DNA of 64,000 nt, taken from assembly GCF_004348665.1 (NCBI RefSeq), contig NZ_SMKM01000006.1, positions 1-64,000 of the forward strand, written 5' to 3'. Shown here in pieces: positions 63,565 through 64,000 of this stretch. Numbering within the stretch: position 1 is the stretch's first letter; every line of letters begins with the position of its first letter. Both the position numbers and the translations under genes were made by a program. The notes under the pieces are model-generated. The model was given only the letters and a program-made list of their open reading frames with translations. It was not told the DNA's origin and made no database searches. Source of the DNA: Actinomadura sp. GC306 (GTDB taxonomy: Bacteria; Actinomycetota; Actinomycetes; Streptosporangiales; Streptosporangiaceae).

Positions 63565-64000
63565 ACCGGCGGCCGGGGCGCACGCCGCCTGGGCCGTCCC
63601 GGAGACGCCGACCGGGGTCCTGCACGGGCTGCGCGTCCTCGACCTCAGCCGGGTCCTCGCCGGGCCGTACTGCGCCCAGATGCTCTCCGACCACGGTGCC
63701 AGCGTCATCAAGGTCGAGGGCCCGGCCGGCGACGAGACGCGCGGGTGGGGGCCGCCGTTCCACCCGGACGGGACGAGCGCGTACTACCACGGGCTGAACC
63801 GCAACAAGCGCAACATAGAACTGGACCTGTCGGCCGGCGCCGGCCGCGAGGTGCTCGCCCGGCTCATCGCCGAGGCCGATGTCGTGGTGGAGAACTTCAA
63901 GACGGGCACCATGGCGCGCTGGGGCCTCGGCTACGAGGAGACCCTCGCCGAGCGCCACCCCCACCTGATCTACTGCCGGATCAGCGGGTTCGGCTCGGGC
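63557..64000 (+). CDS. CaiB/BaiF family CoA-transferase, 5' part
   Basis: The frame is open to the window edge. LHGLRVLDLSRVLAGPYCAQ, VIKVEGPAGDETRGWGPPF, YYHGLNRNKRNIELDLSAG, VVVENFKTGTMARWGLGYE are typical type III CoA-transferase N-terminal sequence. These enzymes move CoA between carboxylic acids, in bile-acid and steroid breakdown among others. ATG at 63557 has GGGAAG 6 bases upstream; ATG 63551 adds two residues. The catalytic Asp lies beyond the end. Start overlaps the acyl-CoA dehydrogenase stop by 8 bases. Confidence 0.9.
   Translation, partial: MSEPAAGAHAAWAVPETPTGVLHGLRVLDLSRVLAGPYCAQMLSDHGASVIKVEGPAGDETRGWGPPFHPDGTSAYYHGLNRNKRNIELDLSAGAGREVLARLIAEADVVVENFKTGTMARWGLGYEETLAERHPHLIYCRISGFGSG

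Overview
The window is high-GC DNA from a sporulating actinomycete. It carries an SsgB-type sporulation gene, a soluble transhydrogenase, actinobacterial codon use (many GTG starts, ATGA/GTGA overlaps) and a steroid-catabolism gene set like that of Mycobacterium and Rhodococcus. The genus cannot be fixed from sequence alone; an Actinomadura-like relative would fit.

Region 1 (1-2.1 kb) is core chromosome: the 3' part of sthA, ssgB, a small PGPGW membrane protein and a tRNA-Val(CAC). Region 2 (2.16-20.9 kb) is an 18.7-kb integrated island bounded by a 44-bp direct repeat of the tRNA 3' half (2158-2201 and 20873-20916). It encodes a tyrosine integrase and an excisionase next to the tRNA, but I see no replication or transfer genes. 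Its cargo is competition and defence: a ~3000-residue RHS polymorphic toxin with a nuclease tip and a SUKH-type immunity gene; a translationally coupled three-gene operon (NUDIX-wHTH regulator, nucleosidase with a helical tail, four-helix membrane protein) in which the last two proteins share a short VQAG/VHG motif resembling RHIM-like amyloid signalling motifs; and an AbiEii-like nucleotidyltransferase pair. Region 3 (20.9-24.7 kb) holds a DUF262/DUF1524 protein with a C-terminal RAMA-like domain and a dead IS3-family element.

Region 4 (24.7-64 kb) is a large steroid-degradation cluster. It has a P450 with its ferredoxin, a Baeyer-Villiger-type monooxygenase, kshB, two kstD-like dehydrogenases, hsaC/hsaA/hsaD for ring A/B opening, and a HIP (C/D ring) set: fadD3, kstR2, ipdA, ipdB, ipdC, echA20, fadE30, fadE33 and fadA6. 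It also holds further SDRs, an aldo-keto reductase, thiolase and acyl-CoA dehydrogenase genes, two IclR regulators and one TetR regulator. Five copies of a palindrome AACAAA-N2-TTTGTT lie in promoters of the HIP genes and are the likely KstR2 operators.

The catabolic cluster shows decay or assembly damage. Two genes (the BVMO and a serine hydrolase) carry single-base frameshifts. Three expected genes (kshA, ipdF and an SDR near echA20) appear only as short ORFs that keep a ribosome-binding site, start and stop. Steroid ring opening and HIP degradation would therefore need kshA and ipdF functions from elsewhere in the genome. The most novel-looking system is the NUDIX / nucleosidase / membrane-protein operon on the tRNA-Val island.
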